Assembly (NCBI GenBank): GCA_027315455.1
Contig: DAHUXZ010000012.1
Span: 1 to 53,925 of the forward strand
DNA: 53,925 bases
Source of the DNA: Thermoplasmata archaeon
Lineage (GTDB): Archaea > Thermoplasmatota > Thermoplasmata > Lutacidiplasmatales > UBA184
Reading direction: 5' to 3'
The number at the start of each line of letters is the position of its first letter. Positions within the stretch are counted from its first letter, which is position 1. Both the position numbers and the translations under genes were made by a program. Shown here piece by piece: positions 42,277 through 51,604 of this stretch. The notes beneath the pieces were generated by a model, which saw only the letters and a program-made list of their open reading frames with translations, was not told where the DNA came from and did no database searches.

Positions 42277-42783
42277 GTGGCGGGTCCGTCGGACCTCCGC
42301 ATCGTCACGCTCGCCGGCGGGGCCAGGGAGCCGGCCGTCCCCCTCCTTAGGGAGTCGTTCACGGGCTATTACCGGTGGCATGCGAAGCGCACCCTGAGGG
42401 ACGTGTCGCTCGTGCGCGGCGCTGAGCGGAACGGCGAGCTCCTGGGGGTCGCGATGCTGGAGCGCCTGACGCCCGAGGCCGGCTACGTCTTCTACGTGGC
42501 CGTCGCCGCCGCCCACCGTAGGGAAGGCGTCGGCCGGGCGCTTCTGGACGACGCCCTCGCCCACTTCCGCGGCGCGGGGGCCGAGGTCGTCTACGCGGCG
42601 GCCGAAGAGGAGAACTCCGCGTCGATCGGGCTGTTCCGGTCCCGGGGATTCCGATTCGTCGAGCGCGACGAGCCGGGCTACCGCGAGGGGGGACTCGGCG
42701 CCTGGGGCCTGCACCGCCGGATGCGCCTCGTGCGAGGGGAGGTCCTCCTGGGCTTTCGCATGGCCGCCGCCCATCCCCCGTGA
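42277..42783 (+). CDS. GNAT-family N-acetyltransferase
   Basis: 168 residues from GTG 42277. Typical GNAT features: YVFYVAVAAAHRREGVGRALLDDALAHFR (motif A, acetyl-CoA loop R-x-x-G-x-G/A near 81-90) and NSASIGLFRSRGFRFVERDEPG (motif B). The N-terminal half is divergent. CTATGG centred about 26 bases upstream supports the GTG as a leaderless start, rather than the long upstream frame to 42154. Substrate unknown. Confidence 0.88.
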   Translation: MAGPSDLRIVTLAGGAREPAVPLLRESFTGYYRWHAKRTLRDVSLVRGAERNGELLGVAMLERLTPEAGYVFYVAVAAAHRREGVGRALLDDALAHFRGAGAEVVYAAAEEENSASIGLFRSRGFRFVERDEPGYREGGLGAWGLHRRMRLVRGEVLLGFRMAAAHPP

Positions 42784-42897
42784 CGGCGCGGCCCGCGACG
42801 CTCCGCAGCAGTGGGCACGGCGCGACGGGGCGGCCCCCGCACCCGGGGCCCGGTCCGGCCGCAAAGCATCATAGGGGAGCGACGCGAACACCAGGGA

Positions 42898-43587
42898 ATG
42901 CCGAAACGTCGCGCGCCGGTGACCCCCGCCCTCTCGGCCCCGGACCTTACTGGACCGGTCTCCTTCCTAGCGTGGCCGCTCGCCCAGGCCGGTCATGCCG
43001 CCCGCCCGGGGCACCGCCCGATGGAGCACGTCCATATCGAGGTCGACCTCCTTCCCGTGATGGAGCGTACGACCCGCATTCCCGGTCTTCGCGCGATCGA
43101 GGAGGCGCTGCGGGAGGCCGAGGTCATCGAGTCGGGGGACCTGCTCACCCTCACGGCCGGGGCCCTCGAAGCGTTCGCGTCGACCGGGTGGCGCCGCGTG
43201 GACCACTGGGAAGTACGCCCGGGCGGCTGGCTTCCGCTCCGCCACGCTCCCCGCGGGCCCCAGATCGAACCGGTCCGTCAGTTCTTGGACGCGCTGCGGA
43301 TGAGCGAGTGGAAGGCGGTGGCGGATGCGCGCGAGCTCGCCGCGCGGCTCGCGGACCCGCACGGGAACCGGCTCGAGGTCGTCGTGCGTCGGGCCCACCG
43401 GGAGCGCCAGCACGCGCTGTCGATCGACCTCCACGGGTCGATCCTTCGGGACGCGGTCCACGACCTTACCGCGGCCCTCCATCGACGGCTACCGGTCCTG
43501 CGCGCGGAGGTCACCTCCTACCGCCCCGCCTCGCTCCCAGGGCGGGGCGGAGCGCGGGCGTCGGCCGCCGACCGCGGTCGGCGGTAG
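42898..43587 (+). CDS. hypothetical protein
   Basis: 229 residues from ATG 42898. Mixed helical and strand segments (MEHVHIEVDLLPVMERTTRIPGLRAIEEAL; RLEVVVRRAHRERQHALSIDLHGSILRDAV); no signal peptide, membrane helix or metal site. No family recognised. CATCATAGG about 25 bases upstream may be the promoter, which favours this start over the in-frame opening at 42811. Confidence 0.7.
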   Translation: MPKRRAPVTPALSAPDLTGPVSFLAWPLAQAGHAARPGHRPMEHVHIEVDLLPVMERTTRIPGLRAIEEALREAEVIESGDLLTLTAGALEAFASTGWRRVDHWEVRPGGWLPLRHAPRGPQIEPVRQFLDALRMSEWKAVADARELAARLADPHGNRLEVVVRRAHRERQHALSIDLHGSILRDAVHDLTAALHRRLPVLRAEVTSYRPASLPGRGGARASAADRGRR

Positions 43588-43673
43588 GGGCCAGCGCGTC
43601 GCGGACCGCCCCGCGACCGCGTCGCGCGGGCCCCGCGTGAACGAGCGTCGGCGCGGTCGACGTCGGGAGCCGC

Positions 43674-45350
43674 GTGCAGCGGCGCGACAGGCAAAGGTCT
43701 ATTTCTTCCCCGGTTCCCCAGCCGTCCACGCTTCGCTCTCTTAGGTTCCAAGCCACTTCCGGTAGATTCCTAGCACCGGTCGTTGCCACCGCACTGATCG
43801 CGGTCCTCCTCCTGGCCGACGGTCCCCCGGGGGGCTCCCTCGGCGGCCCGACCCTCGGCTCCGCCGTGCCGTCGGCAGGCCACCTGGGCCCGGCGGCCTC
43901 GTCCGCCGCCGACTCCTCCCTGAGCGGTTGGTGGAAGCTGCCCGCGATCGGGCCGCTTCCGGGCAACCGCACCGACGCCGAGATGGCGTTCGATTCCGAG
44001 GACGGCTACGTGCTGCTCTTCGGCGGGTGCGCCAGCTACGCCTCCTTCGGCTCCTGCCGATCGCCCCTCGACGACACGTGGACCTACCGCAACGGGACCT
44101 GGACGAACGTCACCCCAGCGCTCTCGCCTGCCGGTACCGCGTCCGGCATGATGGCGGACGACCCGGCCGACGGGTACGTGGTCCTGTTCGGCGGCACGAC
44201 GGCCAGCGGCACAACGAACGTCACCTGGACCTGGTCCGGCGGCCAGTGGACCGAGCTCGCGCCCGTCTCTTCGCCCCCGGCCCTCTCTAGCGCGGCGATG
44301 GCGTACGACGCGGGAACCTCGGACCTGGTCCTCTTCGGCGGGGTCGCCCCCGGAACGCTCTCGGCCTTGGCCGACACCTGGGTGTATCGCGGTGGAGACT
44401 GGACGAACGTGACCGCCCCGATCCATCCCCCGGGCTGGATCTCCCCGTTCCTCGCGCCGAACCCCGCGAACGGGCAGCTGCTCCTGTTCGGCGGGGTCTC
44501 GGCGCTCTTCTTCCCGACGTACACGGCCCAGACCTGGGCGTTCCGAAACGACGTCTGGACGAACGTGAGCTCGAGCTCCGGGGCGACCGCGCCCGGTTCG
44601 CGGGCGTGGGCGATCGGGGGATTCGACCCCACCCTCAACGAGACCCTCATGTACGGAGGGGGGGCCGGGACGACGATCAACGGCGATCTCTGGGCGTACT
44701 CGGCCGCCGGGACGTGGGCCCGGGTCACGTCCGCCGTCGGGCCGCCGGGGGCGTTCTACCAGACGGCGGGCGCCTGGGACGCGGTCGACGGCTATCTCGT
44801 CGACTTCGGACGGGAGAGCATGGGCTCGTTCTACGGCATCCCGACGATCCAGGCGGTCTACAGCGAGACGTGGGCCCTCACCTCCCGGATCGTCCTCTCC
44901 CTGAACGACACCTCCGGGCCGGCCGTCGCGGGCAACAACGTCACGTTCGACTCCAACGTGACCGGCGGACTGGGCCCGTACACGTACGACTGGTCGTTCG
45001 GCGACGGCACGAACGCGACCGGTCCCGCGGTCGCGCACATCTTCGCCCGCGCCGGCGCGTTCAACGTCACGCTCAACGCGACGGACGCGGTCGGCCAGAG
45101 CGCGCGCTACTCCCTGCTCCTCAACGTGACGGCCCGGCCGACGGCGTCGGGCGGGGGATGGCTCTCCGGGCCGACCGGGCTTTACCTCCTCCTCGGTGCG
45201 GCGGCAGCGGTGGTGATCGCGGTCGCGGTCTATGCCGGCAGCCGACGGCGACGGACGCCGCCGGCCACGCCGGCCACGCCGGCCGCGTCCGCGAACGCGA
45301 TCCCGCCGGCACCCGACGGCGCCGGGACCCCCCCGGCGGCTTCCGCCTAG
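43674..45350 (+). CDS. surface protein: Kelch-like repeats plus one PKD domain
   Basis: 558 residues. N-terminal hydrophobic signal (about 32-50), then four or five Kelch-like repeats between about 85 and 410 (LLFGG...DTWxYRxGxWTNVT), one PKD domain (about 412-495; TYDWSFGDGTNATGP), a membrane helix (about 503-527) and a basic, Ala/Pro-rich tail. Same plan as the larger protein at 17172-20813 but shorter, so probably a paralogue. GTG 43674 is the only standard start before the signal segment. TCTATTT near 43700 might be a TATA box for a downstream start, but no start codon follows at the right distance. Confidence 0.85.
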   Translation: MQRRDRQRSISSPVPQPSTLRSLRFQATSGRFLAPVVATALIAVLLLADGPPGGSLGGPTLGSAVPSAGHLGPAASSAADSSLSGWWKLPAIGPLPGNRTDAEMAFDSEDGYVLLFGGCASYASFGSCRSPLDDTWTYRNGTWTNVTPALSPAGTASGMMADDPADGYVVLFGGTTASGTTNVTWTWSGGQWTELAPVSSPPALSSAAMAYDAGTSDLVLFGGVAPGTLSALADTWVYRGGDWTNVTAPIHPPGWISPFLAPNPANGQLLLFGGVSALFFPTYTAQTWAFRNDVWTNVSSSSGATAPGSRAWAIGGFDPTLNETLMYGGGAGTTINGDLWAYSAAGTWARVTSAVGPPGAFYQTAGAWDAVDGYLVDFGRESMGSFYGIPTIQAVYSETWALTSRIVLSLNDTSGPAVAGNNVTFDSNVTGGLGPYTYDWSFGDGTNATGPAVAHIFARAGAFNVTLNATDAVGQSARYSLLLNVTARPTASGGGWLSGPTGLYLLLGAAAAVVIAVAVYAGSRRRRTPPATPATPAASANAIPPAPDGAGTPPAASA

Positions 45351-45395
45351 GGGTCGATCGTCCGGTCGTTCCGCGGCCTCCGGCTTGAGCCCACG

Positions 45396-45403
45396 TATTT
45401 ATT
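45396..45403 (+). promoter_or_regulatory. TATA box for the universal stress protein gene
   Basis: TATTTATT, the most AT-rich run nearby, is centred about 33 bases before GTG 45433. Confidence 0.55.
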
Positions 45404-45432
45404 CCCGTGCCCCGGTCGGCCTCGGGGTCGCT

Positions 45433-45870
45433 GTGGCCGCGCGGGGCGGGTTTCACCGGGTGCTGGTCGCCGTGGACGGCTCGCCGGTGTCGCTGCGGGC
45501 GGTCGGACATGCCGCCCGGATCGCGACGTCGGACCGGGCCGAGCTGATCGCCCTGCACGTCGTTCCCGCTCCACCGTCCCAGGTCCCCGGAGAGGTCGCC
45601 GATTACTACGAGCAGGCGCGGCAGACCGCCCGTCGATGGCTGCGGGAGGTGGAGAGCGTAGCGTCGGCCCACGGGGCCCGTCTGCGCACGGACATCGTCG
45701 TCGGGGCCGAGTCGGTGGTCGATGCGATCCTCGGCTACGCGGAGAACGCCTCCGCGGACCTGATCGTGACCGGGACCCGGGGAACCACCGCCTCCAACCG
45801 GATCCTGGTCGGGAGCGTCGCGAACGGCCTTGTGGAGTACGGGAGCTGCGCGGTGCTGGTGGTGCGCTAG
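45433..45870 (+). CDS. universal stress protein (UspA family)
   Basis: 145 residues. Starts with HRVLVAVDGSPVSLRAVGHAARIA and ends with the ATP-loop VTGTRGTTASNRILVGSVANGLVEYGSCAVLVVR, a complete single Usp domain. More compact than the paralogue at 35447. GTG 45433 was chosen because it directly precedes the domain and sits 33 bases after a TATA box. The longer frame to 45232 overlaps the end of the surface protein gene and is spurious. Confidence 0.93.
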   Translation: MAARGGFHRVLVAVDGSPVSLRAVGHAARIATSDRAELIALHVVPAPPSQVPGEVADYYEQARQTARRWLREVESVASAHGARLRTDIVVGAESVVDAILGYAENASADLIVTGTRGTTASNRILVGSVANGLVEYGSCAVLVVR

Positions 45871-45891
45871 GGCCACCGCACGGCGGGGGGC

Positions 45892-47556
45892 GTGGCGGTG
45901 GCGCAGGTCCGTCTCGCCCGGGTGACCCTCGCGGCGTCGGCCGACCGTCTCCCGACCCTGCTCGCCGGCCTCATCGGCTTCGAACGGTTCCACCCGGCCC
46001 GCGGCCCCACGATGGGCCAGGACATCCGCATCCTCCTCCTCGCCTCGCGAGCGCAGGAGCTCTACGGACGTGCGGCCGACCTCCTCGCTAACGAGGGGTT
46101 CCGCGGTCTCGCGCCGGTTCCGACGCCGCCCGTCGAGTTCCGCTCGACCGACGTGGGGAGCTCGCTCGAGGACTTCGCCGAGCAGCTCGAGACGGTGCGG
46201 CGCAACCTGCCGCTCGCCGCCGACCCGTCGGAGCGCCGCTCGCTGCTCGGGATCGTCCGGGGGATCCGGGCAGCGAGCCTCGCGCTCTTCCGCGCCCTCC
46301 AGCGTCTCCTCTCCCGCCCGGGGCCCGGTGGGACGATCGTCCTCGAGGGGTTCATCCGGGAGTCGGACCGGCCGGACCTCGAGCGACGGCTCGGAACGTT
46401 CGTCACGCGGGTCGAGACGGTCCCGGTCCGCGGTCCGGACGACCCGTACATCCCGACGCTCCTCGTCAACCCGCGCGCCGTCGCCCTCTTCGAGCGGTTC
46501 GCCCTCGAGCGTGGCGTCCCCAAGTACAACGAGATCGACCCGACCCCGATCGTCGCGCTCGTCTTCCCGCTGTTCTTCGGGCTGATGTTCGGCGACCTCG
46601 GCCACGGGATCGCCCTCCTCGCGCTCGGCCTCTACCTCCTTAGGCGGACGAAATGGACCTACTGGGGCGAGCTCATCCTCGTCTTCGGGGCGGCGGCGGC
46701 CGTCGTGGGGCTCGTGCGGGGGGTCTTCTTTGGCGTGACGTTCCCCTCGCCGCTCTCGGGCGTCCTCGCCTTCCTGCCGGCGCTCGACGCCCGGTTCACG
46801 CTCGCGTACATCCCGCTCCTCCTCGAGGCCGCGATCGTGATCGGCACCTTCCACCTGGGGAGCGCGTACGCGATCGCCCTCCTCAACCAGTTGCGCTCCC
46901 TCCGCTACGCGGACGCGCTCGTGGTGGGGCTCCCGACCCTCCTGCTCTACGCGAGCCTCGTCCCCCTCGGCTTCGCCTTCCTCGGCGCGGGGTTCCGCCC
47001 CCAGGCCCTGTTCACGAGCGCCGCGAACACGCCGTTCCTCGGCCCGTTCTTCGGTCTCACGGTCCCGGTCGCCATGACCGCTCTCGTCGCGACCCCGGTG
47101 GTGCTCGCCGCGCTCGCCGTCCTCGTCGCCGGCCCGCCGGTGCGGGCCCTTTTCGCCCGGCGACGGGGGCGGGCGATCGGGCGGGCGGTCCTCGATGGTC
47201 TCCTCGCCGGCGTCGCGCGCCCGGCAGAGTTCTTCATGAACACGGTGAGCTACGTGCGCCTCGCGGCGCTCCTCATCGCCAACACCCTCCTGGGGAGCCT
47301 GGTCGCGGGAGCCCTCGCCTACGGCCCCGCGGGTCTCGCCCTCGCCGCGGTCCTCAACGTGCTGGTGATGGCGATGGAGGGGCTCATCGTCTACCTCCAG
47401 GACTGGCGCCTCCACATGTTCGAATGGTTCACCCGGTTCTACTCGGGGACCGGCACGGCGTTCGATCCGCTGCAGGCGACGGGGGCGGCGTTCCGCCTCC
47501 ACTGGGGACCGGCCCCCACCACCGACCGTTCCGGGACCGGCGGCCTCCCCGGCTGA
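45892..47556 (+). CDS. atpI: A/V-type ATP synthase subunit a (I), short form
   Basis: 554 residues. The membrane stator subunit that forms the proton half-channels next to the c-ring. About 230 cytosolic N-terminal residues are followed by about seven helices. Hallmarks: FFGLMFGDLGHG (helix pair), and NTVSYVRLAALLIAN with the essential arginine, then WRLHMFEWFTRFYSG. The N-terminal arm is shorter than the roughly 300 residues usual in archaeal subunits (total usually about 620-680). No other ATPase subunit gene is nearby, so it is an orphan copy, perhaps the only one, located outside the main operon. Confidence 0.9.
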   Translation: MAVAQVRLARVTLAASADRLPTLLAGLIGFERFHPARGPTMGQDIRILLLASRAQELYGRAADLLANEGFRGLAPVPTPPVEFRSTDVGSSLEDFAEQLETVRRNLPLAADPSERRSLLGIVRGIRAASLALFRALQRLLSRPGPGGTIVLEGFIRESDRPDLERRLGTFVTRVETVPVRGPDDPYIPTLLVNPRAVALFERFALERGVPKYNEIDPTPIVALVFPLFFGLMFGDLGHGIALLALGLYLLRRTKWTYWGELILVFGAAAAVVGLVRGVFFGVTFPSPLSGVLAFLPALDARFTLAYIPLLLEAAIVIGTFHLGSAYAIALLNQLRSLRYADALVVGLPTLLLYASLVPLGFAFLGAGFRPQALFTSAANTPFLGPFFGLTVPVAMTALVATPVVLAALAVLVAGPPVRALFARRRGRAIGRAVLDGLLAGVARPAEFFMNTVSYVRLAALLIANTLLGSLVAGALAYGPAGLALAAVLNVLVMAMEGLIVYLQDWRLHMFEWFTRFYSGTGTAFDPLQATGAAFRLHWGPAPTTDRSGTGGLPG

Positions 47557-47615
47557 GCGATCGCATGGCGCGGGACCGAACGGCAGGGTTCCGACCCGGG
47601 GTTCGTACCCTCCCC

Positions 47616-47622
47616 CATTAAG
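47616..47622 (+). promoter_or_regulatory. TATA-like box for the haem operon
   Basis: CATTAAG is centred about 30 bases before GTG 47649, supporting that start for hemA and a single promoter for the overlapping operon. Confidence 0.5.
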
Positions 47623-47648
47623 TCCCCGTACCCGTCCGTCCGCCGCCC

Positions 47649-48947
47649 GTGTCCCCCTCCCCCCTCGCCTCCGAGGTGCCGATGGCCGCTCCGTTGCCGG
47701 AGGCGGCGGGCACCGACTCGCGCCCACGGCCTGGGACGCGCCGGCGGGGGGCCCTTCCCGAGCTCGTCGGCGTCGAGGTCTCCCTCGCGACCGGTCCGCT
47801 CCAGGACCTCGAACGGACCGTGGCCGCGATCCCGTCGGATCGGCTCGCGGGCCTTTTCGACGCGACACCGGAGCTCCTCGAGCTGGTGGCGCTGAGGACC
47901 TGCCACCGGATGGAGCTCTGGGCCTGGACCGCATCGCCCACGACGAGCCTTGCCGCCCTCCAGGAGCTCGTGCCGTCGGGGGTGCCGTGCCGTCGCCTCA
48001 TCGGGACCGAAGCGCTCCGCCACCTCTACCGGGTGACCGCCGGGCTCGAGTCGATCGCCGTGGGGGAGCGGGAGGTCCGGGACCAGGTCCGCCTCGCGGC
48101 CGGTCGCGTCCTTACCCGTCAGCCCCGCCCGGTCCTCCGACCGATATTCCTCGGGGCCGCGGAGGCCGTCGATCGAATCCTCCCGTCGGTCCCGGCGAGC
48201 CGGTCGATCGCCGCCCTCGCCGCAGCGAAGGTCCTCGAGGAGTCCCCGGTACCGTTCCCGCGGGTCCTCATCGCCGGGTCGGGCGTCGTCGGGAGCGAGG
48301 CCGCGGAGCTCCTGGCGAGCTCCGGTCGGCTCACGATCCTCTACCGCACCCGTCCCCCCGACGAAGGGTTCTTGCGCGCCACCGGCGCCCGCGCGGCCCC
48401 GTGGTCGGCCCTCGCCGATGAGCTTCGACTCGCGGACGCCGTGATCCTGGCGACGAAGTCGGGAGACCGGCTGCTGGGCCCCGAGACCCTGTACGGGCGG
48501 GACCGGCCGCTTCTCGTCGTCGACCTCGGCATGCCCCGGAACGCGGCCCCTTCCCTCGGTGCCCGCCCGCACGTCCGCCTCATCGACCTGGACGGCCTGC
48601 GCCCCCGGGCCCGACCCCCCGGCGCGCCGCCGGTCGAGGCGGAGGTCGACCGCGCCGCGGACGAGGGGGAGGTCGCGGTGAGGGCGCACGCCCTCGAGGC
48701 GTGGGTGGACGAGTTCCGGCGCGCCGTCGAGGACAAGCGACGGGAGATCCTGGACGCGGCCGCGCCGTTCCTGGGTCCCCTGACGGCGGAGCAGCAGCTC
48801 GCCGTCGACCGCCTTACCCGTCGGCTCGCCACGCAGCTGACGCACGGCCCGACGCGGGGCCTCCGCTCGCTCCCCTCGGGCGCCGCCGGCGACGAGCTGC
48901 GGGAGTGGCTCCTCGCGTGGCTGCCGCCGCCCGACGGACGCACGTGA
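47649..48947 (+). CDS. hemA: glutamyl-tRNA reductase
   Basis: 432 residues. First enzyme of C5 haem synthesis: reduces glutamyl-tRNA to glutamate-1-semialdehyde with NADPH. The catalytic cysteine lies in VALRTCHRMELWAW; further motifs are YRVTAGLESIAVGEREVRDQVR, VLIAGSGVVGSEAAELL (NADPH fold) and VVDLGMPRNAAPSLG. GTG 47649 is 30 bases after a TATA-like box; ATG 47682 is an alternative. Its stop overlaps the hemC GTG (GTGA). Confidence 0.93.
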   Translation: MSPSPLASEVPMAAPLPEAAGTDSRPRPGTRRRGALPELVGVEVSLATGPLQDLERTVAAIPSDRLAGLFDATPELLELVALRTCHRMELWAWTASPTTSLAALQELVPSGVPCRRLIGTEALRHLYRVTAGLESIAVGEREVRDQVRLAAGRVLTRQPRPVLRPIFLGAAEAVDRILPSVPASRSIAALAAAKVLEESPVPFPRVLIAGSGVVGSEAAELLASSGRLTILYRTRPPDEGFLRATGARAAPWSALADELRLADAVILATKSGDRLLGPETLYGRDRPLLVVDLGMPRNAAPSLGARPHVRLIDLDGLRPRARPPGAPPVEAEVDRAADEGEVAVRAHALEAWVDEFRRAVEDKRREILDAAAPFLGPLTAEQQLAVDRLTRRLATQLTHGPTRGLRSLPSGAAGDELREWLLAWLPPPDGRT

Positions 48948-49852
48948 GCGGCAGCGTCCGGGTGGGGACCCGGCGGAGCGCGCTCGCCCGGGCCCAGACC
49001 GAGCTCATCGTCCGGGCGCTCTCCCGCGTGACGCCCGGCGCGACGTTCGAGGTCGTCCCGCTCGCCACCGATGGGGACCGCACCCGGGCGACCTCGGGCC
49101 CGCTCGATTTCACCGATGCGATCGACCGCGCGCTCGAGCGCAGGGAGGTCGACCTTGCCGTCCACAGCGCGAAGGACCTGCCGGCGCGGCTGCGTCCTTC
49201 CGTGGGCATCGCAGCGGTCCCGCGCCGCGAGGACCCGCGGGACTGCCTCGTGCTCCGGCGACCGGGCCGCCTCGCCGACCTCCCCGACGGAGCCCGGGTC
49301 GGGTCGAGCAGCGTGCGGCGGCGGGCCCAGCTCGCGCGGGCGCGGCCGGACCTCGAGGTGGTCGAGCTGCGCGGGAACGTGGACTCGCGGATCGCCCGCG
49401 TGCGGGCCGGCGAGATCGACGGGGCGGTCCTGGCCGTGGCGGGGATCCGCCGGCTCGGCCGCTCGGAGGACATCGCGGAGGTCCTGCCGACCCGGAGGTT
49501 CCTGCCCGCGCCCGGCCAGGGGGCCCTCGCCGTGACAATCCGGGTCGAGGACCGTCGCATGCGGCGTCTCGTGGCTCCCCTCGATCATTCCCCGTCGCAC
49601 CGGGCCGTCGTCGCCGAGCGGGCGTTCTCCGAAGCGGTGGGTGGGGACTGCACGGTTCCGCTCGCCGCCCTGGCCCGTGTCCGCGGGCGCTCGCTCTCGC
49701 TGCGGGCCGAGCTCTTCGGCCCGGAGGGGGAGCTGCGATGGCACGGAGCCGCCGTCGGCCCGGCGACCTCGGCGCGTCGGCTCGGCGTCCGGCTCGGCCG
49801 TTCGGCCCGGCGCCACGGACCAATGGCGCCTCCCCTCCGGAGCGGACCGTGA
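48944..49852 (+). CDS. hemC: hydroxymethylbilane synthase (porphobilinogen deaminase)
   Basis: 302 residues. Condenses four porphobilinogens. Motifs: RVGTRRSALARAQTE, DLAVHSAKDLPARL (catalytic Asp), RVGSSSVRRRAQLARARPDL and the dipyrromethane-cofactor cysteine in VGGDCTVPLAAL. GTG overlaps the hemA stop by 4 bases, and its own stop overlaps the hemD GTG. Confidence 0.94.
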   Translation: MSGSVRVGTRRSALARAQTELIVRALSRVTPGATFEVVPLATDGDRTRATSGPLDFTDAIDRALERREVDLAVHSAKDLPARLRPSVGIAAVPRREDPRDCLVLRRPGRLADLPDGARVGSSSVRRRAQLARARPDLEVVELRGNVDSRIARVRAGEIDGAVLAVAGIRRLGRSEDIAEVLPTRRFLPAPGQGALAVTIRVEDRRMRRLVAPLDHSPSHRAVVAERAFSEAVGGDCTVPLAALARVRGRSLSLRAELFGPEGELRWHGAAVGPATSARRLGVRLGRSARRHGPMAPPLRSGP

Positions 49853-50625
49853 GCCCGCGGCGGACGGCGCCGCGCCGTCACCGCATCGTGCTCGTCGGTG
49901 CGGCCGCGACCTTCCCGCGCCTGCCCGCTCGCCTCGGCCGGGCGGGGGTCCGCCTCGACCGGATCGTCGTCCTCCAGCCCCGTGCGGTCCCGGCGGGCGC
50001 CCCGATGTCCCGGTGGCGACGGTTCGGTGCCTGCGACACGCTGGTCGTCACGAGCCGGGCCGCCGTCGACGCGTTCCTCCGTCGTCCTTCCGTCCTCGCC
50101 CGGCTGCGCGCGGAGGGTCGCCCCGAGGTGCTGGCGATCGGGCCCGGCACTCGGGAGGCGTTGCGCGGCGTCGGGCTGCCTCCCACCTGGACGGCCAGCA
50201 CCGGGGGCTCGGCCGCGATCGGACGGCACCTCGCCCACCGGCCCGCGCGGCGCATCCTGTACCCTCGCTCGGCGCGCGCCGGCTCGGCGCTCCCCCGGGC
50301 GCTCCGTCGCGCGGGCCACCGGGTGCTCGACCTCGTCGTCTACGACCTCGCGCCTCCCCGACCGCTCGGGCCGCGGGCCCTCGGGCAGTTGCGCGGCGCC
50401 GACCGGATCGTCCTGACGAGCCCGTCGGCGCTCGATTACCTGGTCGCCTCCGTTCCCGCGCCGGCCATCGCTCTCCTCGGTCCGGGCCGGAGGGTCGTCG
50501 CGATCGGGCCGCGGACCGCGCGGGCCGCCCGGGCCCGGGGGCTGCGCGACGTCCGGTGCGCTCCCAGCGTCGCGGAGCAACGCTTTTCGCGCTACCTGCT
50601 CCGGGAGGTGCGCGATGTCCCCTGA
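49849..50625 (+). CDS. hemD: uroporphyrinogen-III synthase
   Basis: 258 residues. Cyclises hydroxymethylbilane with inversion of ring D. The sequence is poorly conserved as usual for the family, but the two-domain pattern is visible: RHRIVLVGAAATF at the N terminus, DTLVVTSRAAVDAFL, RILYPRSARAG, DRIVLTSPSALDYLV and RVVAIGPRTARAAR. Position in the operon and length fit. The GTG start overlaps the hemC stop; its end overlaps the hemB ATG by 11 bases. Confidence 0.85.
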   Translation: MSPRRTAPRRHRIVLVGAAATFPRLPARLGRAGVRLDRIVVLQPRAVPAGAPMSRWRRFGACDTLVVTSRAAVDAFLRRPSVLARLRAEGRPEVLAIGPGTREALRGVGLPPTWTASTGGSAAIGRHLAHRPARRILYPRSARAGSALPRALRRAGHRVLDLVVYDLAPPRPLGPRALGQLRGADRIVLTSPSALDYLVASVPAPAIALLGPGRRVVAIGPRTARAARARGLRDVRCAPSVAEQRFSRYLLREVRDVP

Positions 50626-51604
50626 CCGCTCCCCGGCGCTCCGCCTCCGCCGCCTTCGTCGCACCGTCGCCCTCCGCGAGGCGGTCGCCGAGAGCCGGGT
50701 GACCCCGGGCGACCTCATCGAGCCGATCTTCGTCCGGCCGGGAGGCGGGCCCGCCGAGCCGATCCCCTCGCTCCCCGGGGTGTTCCGGCGCACGCCAGCC
50801 GATGCGGCGGTCCATGCCGCGGGTGCCGTCGAGGACGGGGTCGGGGCCGTGCTGCTCTTCGGCCTTCCCCGGCGCAAGGATCCGCGGGGCCGCGAGGCGG
50901 CCCGTCCCGACTCGGCCGTGGCCTCGGCGATCCGGGCGATCAAGGCGCGGCAGCCGGGCGCGCTCGTCATCACGGACGTCTGCCTCTGCGCGTACACGAC
51001 CCACGGTCACTGCGGGATCCTCCGAAAGGGCGAGGTCGACAACGACGCGACCCTCCCGGCTCTCGCGCGCGTCGCGGTCGCGCACGCCCGCGCCGGGGCG
51101 GACCTCGTCGCCCCGAGCGCGATGATGGACCATCAGGTCGCGGCGATCCGGGAGGCCCTCGACGCCGCCGGTTTTGCCGATGTGGGTGTCCTGGCGTACA
51201 GCGCGAAGTTCGCGTCGGCGTTCTACGGGCCGTTCCGGGAGGCCGCGGACTCGGCGCCGGCCGAGGGGGACCGGCGCGGCTACCAGCTCGACGTGCGCAA
51301 CGCCCGCGAGGCGCTTCGGGAGATCGAGGTCGACCTCGCGGAGGGGGCCGACCTCGTCATGGTCAAGCCGGCGCTTCCCAGCCTCGACATCCTGGCCCGC
51401 GCCCGGGCGCGCTTCGACGTGCCGCTCGTGGCCTACCAGGTCAGCGGGGAGTACGCGATGCTCAAGGCGGCGGCCGCCCGGGGCTGGCTCGACGAGGGGC
51501 GCGCGGCGCGCGAGTCCCTTGCCGCCATCCGGCGGGCCGGTGCGGACCTCATCATCACCTACTACGCCCGGGCGATCGCCCGGGAAGGCACGGAGGCCCC
51601 ATGA
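50615..51604 (+). CDS. hemB: porphobilinogen synthase
   Basis: 329 residues. Joins two 5-aminolevulinates. The cysteine-type zinc site DVCLCAYTTHGHCG (about 128-141) is present. Schiff-base lysines lie in YSAKFASAFYGPFREA and VMVKPALP. Together these indicate the zinc-dependent form. Start overlaps hemD by 11 bases; the stop overlaps hemQ as ATGA. Confidence 0.95.
   Translation: MSPDRSPALRLRRLRRTVALREAVAESRVTPGDLIEPIFVRPGGGPAEPIPSLPGVFRRTPADAAVHAAGAVEDGVGAVLLFGLPRRKDPRGREAARPDSAVASAIRAIKARQPGALVITDVCLCAYTTHGHCGILRKGEVDNDATLPALARVAVAHARAGADLVAPSAMMDHQVAAIREALDAAGFADVGVLAYSAKFASAFYGPFREAADSAPAEGDRRGYQLDVRNAREALREIEVDLAEGADLVMVKPALPSLDILARARARFDVPLVAYQVSGEYAMLKAAAARGWLDEGRAARESLAAIRRAGADLIITYYARAIAREGTEAP

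Noticed and set aside
45121-47934. 937-residue antisense frame under the ATPase subunit gene
   Set aside because: Composition is Arg/Glu/Gly-rich without hydrophobic cores, and the sense frame is a clear ATPase subunit.
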